Assembly (NCBI GenBank): GCA_004378665.1
Contig: SOIA01000282.1
Span: 1-8,311 of the forward strand
Length of the DNA: 8,311 nucleotides
Reading direction: 5' to 3'
From: Candidatus Aminicenantota bacterium
Lineage (GTDB): Bacteria > Acidobacteriota > Aminicenantia > Aminicenantales > Aminicenantaceae
Positions 7,383 to 8,311 of the stretch are shown here, piece after piece (the first letter of the stretch is position 1; each line of letters begins with the position of its first letter). The translations under genes and the position numbers were made by a program. A model generated the notes under the pieces. That model was given only the letters and a program-made list of their open reading frames with translations, was not told the origin of the DNA and did not search any database.

Positions 7383-7837
7383 TTCCAATCTTGCTCTTGG
7401 TTCTGAATTTTTTCCTGGAGTTTGATCAGGGCATCCAAAACAGTTTCTGGTCGAGGCGGGCAGCCGGGGAGGTAAACATCGACCGGAATGATCTTGTCGA
7501 TTCCTTGAACCACGGCATAATTGTCGTAAATGCCGCCGCTCACTGTGCAGGTGCCGAAGGCGATCACAAATTTTGGCTCGGTCATCTGATCATAGACTGT
7601 GCGCAGGACAGGCGCCAGCTTATGAGATATTGTCCCCACAACGAGCATCATATCGGATTGACGCGGAGAAAACCGAGTCCATCCGGCCCCGAATCGGTCT
7701 AAATCAAAATGAGCGCAGGCCGCAGACATGTATTCCATTCCACAACACGCTGTCACAAAAGGATAATGGAAAAGAGAAAATTTCCGGGCCCACCCGAGGA
7801 TGTAATTGAATTTAGTTGTTATGAAGTTTCCTTCCAT
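7361..7837 (-). CDS. nuoB: NADH-quinone oxidoreductase subunit B (cluster N2)
   Basis: NuoB (Nqo6/PSST) holds the terminal [4Fe-4S] cluster N2, the direct electron donor to quinone. The 158-residue product has the tandem ligands Cys31-Cys32, with Cys97 and Cys126 (in VYLPGCPPRP) completing the set. RFSPRQSD (55-62), APVLRTVYDQM (75-85) and QGIDKIIPVDVY (111-122) match the family closely. The segment around Cys97 reads GTCTVSGG where GSCxxSGG is common, a mild variant. ATG at 7837 is the only reasonable start: the frame is closed by TAA four codons upstream, and the N-terminus (MEGNFITTKFNYILGWARK) is typical. It follows nuoA after 41 AT-rich bases and has no visible Shine-Dalgarno sequence. 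Its 3' end overlaps nuoC. Confidence 0.97.
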   Translation of the reverse strand: MEGNFITTKFNYILGWARKFSLFHYPFVTACCGMEYMSAACAHFDLDRFGAGWTRFSPRQSDMMLVVGTISHKLAPVLRTVYDQMTEPKFVIAFGTCTVSGGIYDNYAVVQGIDKIIPVDVYLPGCPPRPETVLDALIKLQEKIQNQEQDWKWKKRKS

Positions 7838-7878
7838 GATTTTATGACTTTAAAATAAATTATTAATATCCGTGTTCT
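7838..7878 (-). other. AT-rich nuoA-nuoB intergenic spacer
   Basis: This 41-nt gap is the longest between genes in the cluster. On the coding strand it is mostly A and T, particularly in the half next to nuoB, and shows no GGAG-like ribosome site, no convincing hairpin and no clear promoter. AT-rich leaders can help ribosome binding through protein S1, which might compensate for the missing Shine-Dalgarno sequence; that is inference. Confidence 0.5.
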
Positions 7879-8223
7879 CTATTCCCACTGGAAAGCACCT
7901 TTTTTCCAGGCATAAATAAAGCCCATCACGATAACAATCATATAGGCGAACATAATGACTAGTGCAGTGGTTCCCATTTCTTTGAAGACCAGTGCCCACG
8001 GGAAGAAGAAGACCACTTCGATGTCAAAAAGGAGAAAGAGAAAAGCGACAAGATAAAATTTGATAGGAAAAGGATTGATTCCCTCTTGAAGGTAAGGACT
8101 TCCACATTCAAAGGGACTTTCCTTTGCGGGATTGGTCTTTGTCGGCCCCAGGAACTTATTCATAAAAATCAAAACGGCTCCCAGGAAACCGAAAACGAGG
8201 AAAACAAGAAAAAGTTCTATCAT
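7879..8223 (-). CDS. nuoA: NADH-quinone oxidoreductase subunit A (membrane)
   Basis: NuoA (Nqo7/ND3) is a small membrane subunit next to NuoH whose first loop reaches the quinone site. The 114-residue product has three predicted membrane helices at about 2-21, 56-78 and 86-105. The loop between the first two contains SPFECG (36-41) with the conserved cysteine, Cys40, that in mitochondrial ND3 is exposed only in the deactive enzyme form. The second helix contains the signature FYLVAFLFLLFDIEVVFFFPWA (split here for reading as FYLVAFLF, 56-63, and LFDIEVVF, 65-72), including acidic Asp67 and Glu69. Length is typical. ATG at 8223-8221 places the first helix correctly; the next Met is at residue 21, after that helix. 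No Shine-Dalgarno sequence is visible. It is the first gene of the operon, and ends in TAG. Confidence 0.97.
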   Translation of the reverse strand: MIELFLVFLVFGFLGAVLIFMNKFLGPTKTNPAKESPFECGSPYLQEGINPFPIKFYLVAFLFLLFDIEVVFFFPWALVFKEMGTTALVIMFAYMIVIVMGFIYAWKKGAFQWE

Positions 8224-8311
8224 GAGTTTTCGTAAAATAAAGGGATAGATTTTATCTAAATAATTTTAAATTTGCAAACATTTTGAAAAAATATTTTATT
8301 TAGGGGATCAG
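8224..8311. other. AT-rich non-coding leader upstream of nuoA
   Basis: These 88 bases contain no gene and are about 22 percent GC by hand count, far below the coding sequence. Apart from the possible promoter I see no strong hairpin, terminator or repeated operator-like motif. The short CCCC run near 8300 on the minus strand is not part of a recognisable element. The region upstream is cut by the window edge. Confidence 0.7.
8249..8277 (-). promoter_or_regulatory. Possible sigma70-type promoter of the nuo operon
   Basis: On the minus strand TTGCAA (8277-8272, 4 of 6 matches to the -35 consensus) is followed after exactly 17 nt by TAAAAT (8254-8249, 5 of 6 matches to the -10 consensus). Transcription would start near 8242, giving a leader of about 20 nt before the nuoA ATG. 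The surrounding sequence is so AT-rich that chance matches are likely, so this is suggestive only. It lies where the operon promoter should be. Confidence 0.4.

Larger units (their letters stand above)
738..8223 (-). other. nuoABCDEFGHI operon segment, coupled to an MBL gene
   Basis: The nine nuo genes share strand and canonical order. Junctions from 5' to 3' are: A-B 41-nt gap, B-C 22-nt overlap, C-D 1-nt gap, D-E 4-nt overlap (ATGA), E-F 2-nt gap, F-G 27-nt gap, G-H 4-nt overlap (GTGA), H-I 1-nt overlap (TAATG), and I-MBL 4-nt overlap (ATGA). No terminator-like hairpin with a T run is visible at any junction, so a single transcript continuing into the MBL gene is likely. The genes for NuoJ to NuoN are not within the window. 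Confidence 0.9.

Noticed and set aside
8278..8311. A terminator of an upstream gene in the A/T-rich stretch
   Set aside because: There are A and T runs but no GC-rich hairpin in front of them.
1..8311. tRNA, rRNA, CRISPR array, insertion sequence or attachment site
   Set aside because: Nothing of these types was seen; the window is almost fully occupied by the ten genes described.

Overview
The window is one bacterial operon, read entirely from the minus strand. It carries the first nine genes of the NADH:quinone oxidoreductase (respiratory complex I) cluster in canonical order, nuoA-B-C-D-E-F-G-H-I, followed by the first 247 codons of a metallo-beta-lactamase-fold (MBL) hydrolase that runs off the left edge. 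I see no RNA genes, mobile elements, CRISPR arrays or long repeats. Nearly every base between 1 and 8223 is coding.

Layout, in transcription order (right to left): an AT-rich leader with a possible sigma70-type promoter (8224-8311); nuoA (8223-7879); a 41-nt AT-rich gap; nuoB (7837-7361); nuoC (7382-6903, overlapping nuoB); nuoD (6901-5576); nuoE (5579-5106); nuoF (5103-3868); a 27-nt gap; nuoG (3840-2284); nuoH (2287-1211, GTG start); nuoI (1211-738); MBL hydrolase (741 to beyond 1). Most junctions overlap by 1-4 nt or leave 1-2 nt, which suggests one polycistronic mRNA with translational coupling.

Together the genes encode the NADH-oxidising module (NuoE, F, G: FMN plus Fe-S clusters), the quinone-reducing connecting module (NuoB, C, D, I) and two membrane subunits at the quinone site (NuoA, NuoH). 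The proton-pumping antiporter-like subunits NuoJ, K, L, M and N do not follow nuoI directly. The MBL gene sits where nuoJ is normally found, so they must lie further downstream or elsewhere. The cluster ligands I could check in NuoB, E, F, G and I are intact, as are the putative quinone-site His and Tyr of NuoD, so this looks like a functional NADH-dependent complex I.

Organism: a bacterium of intermediate GC content (mid-40s percent by eye, not computed) with separate nuoC and nuoD genes, a short 518-residue NuoG that keeps the extra N7 cluster ligands, and an MBL hydrolase attached to the operon. This would fit an uncultured lineage such as Acidobacteriota or Aminicenantes, but that is a guess; the sequence alone does not fix the taxon. 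This is largely a conserved housekeeping locus. The points worth a second look are the MBL gene coupled to nuoI, the missing nuoJ-N, the reduced NuoG and an insertion in NuoD.
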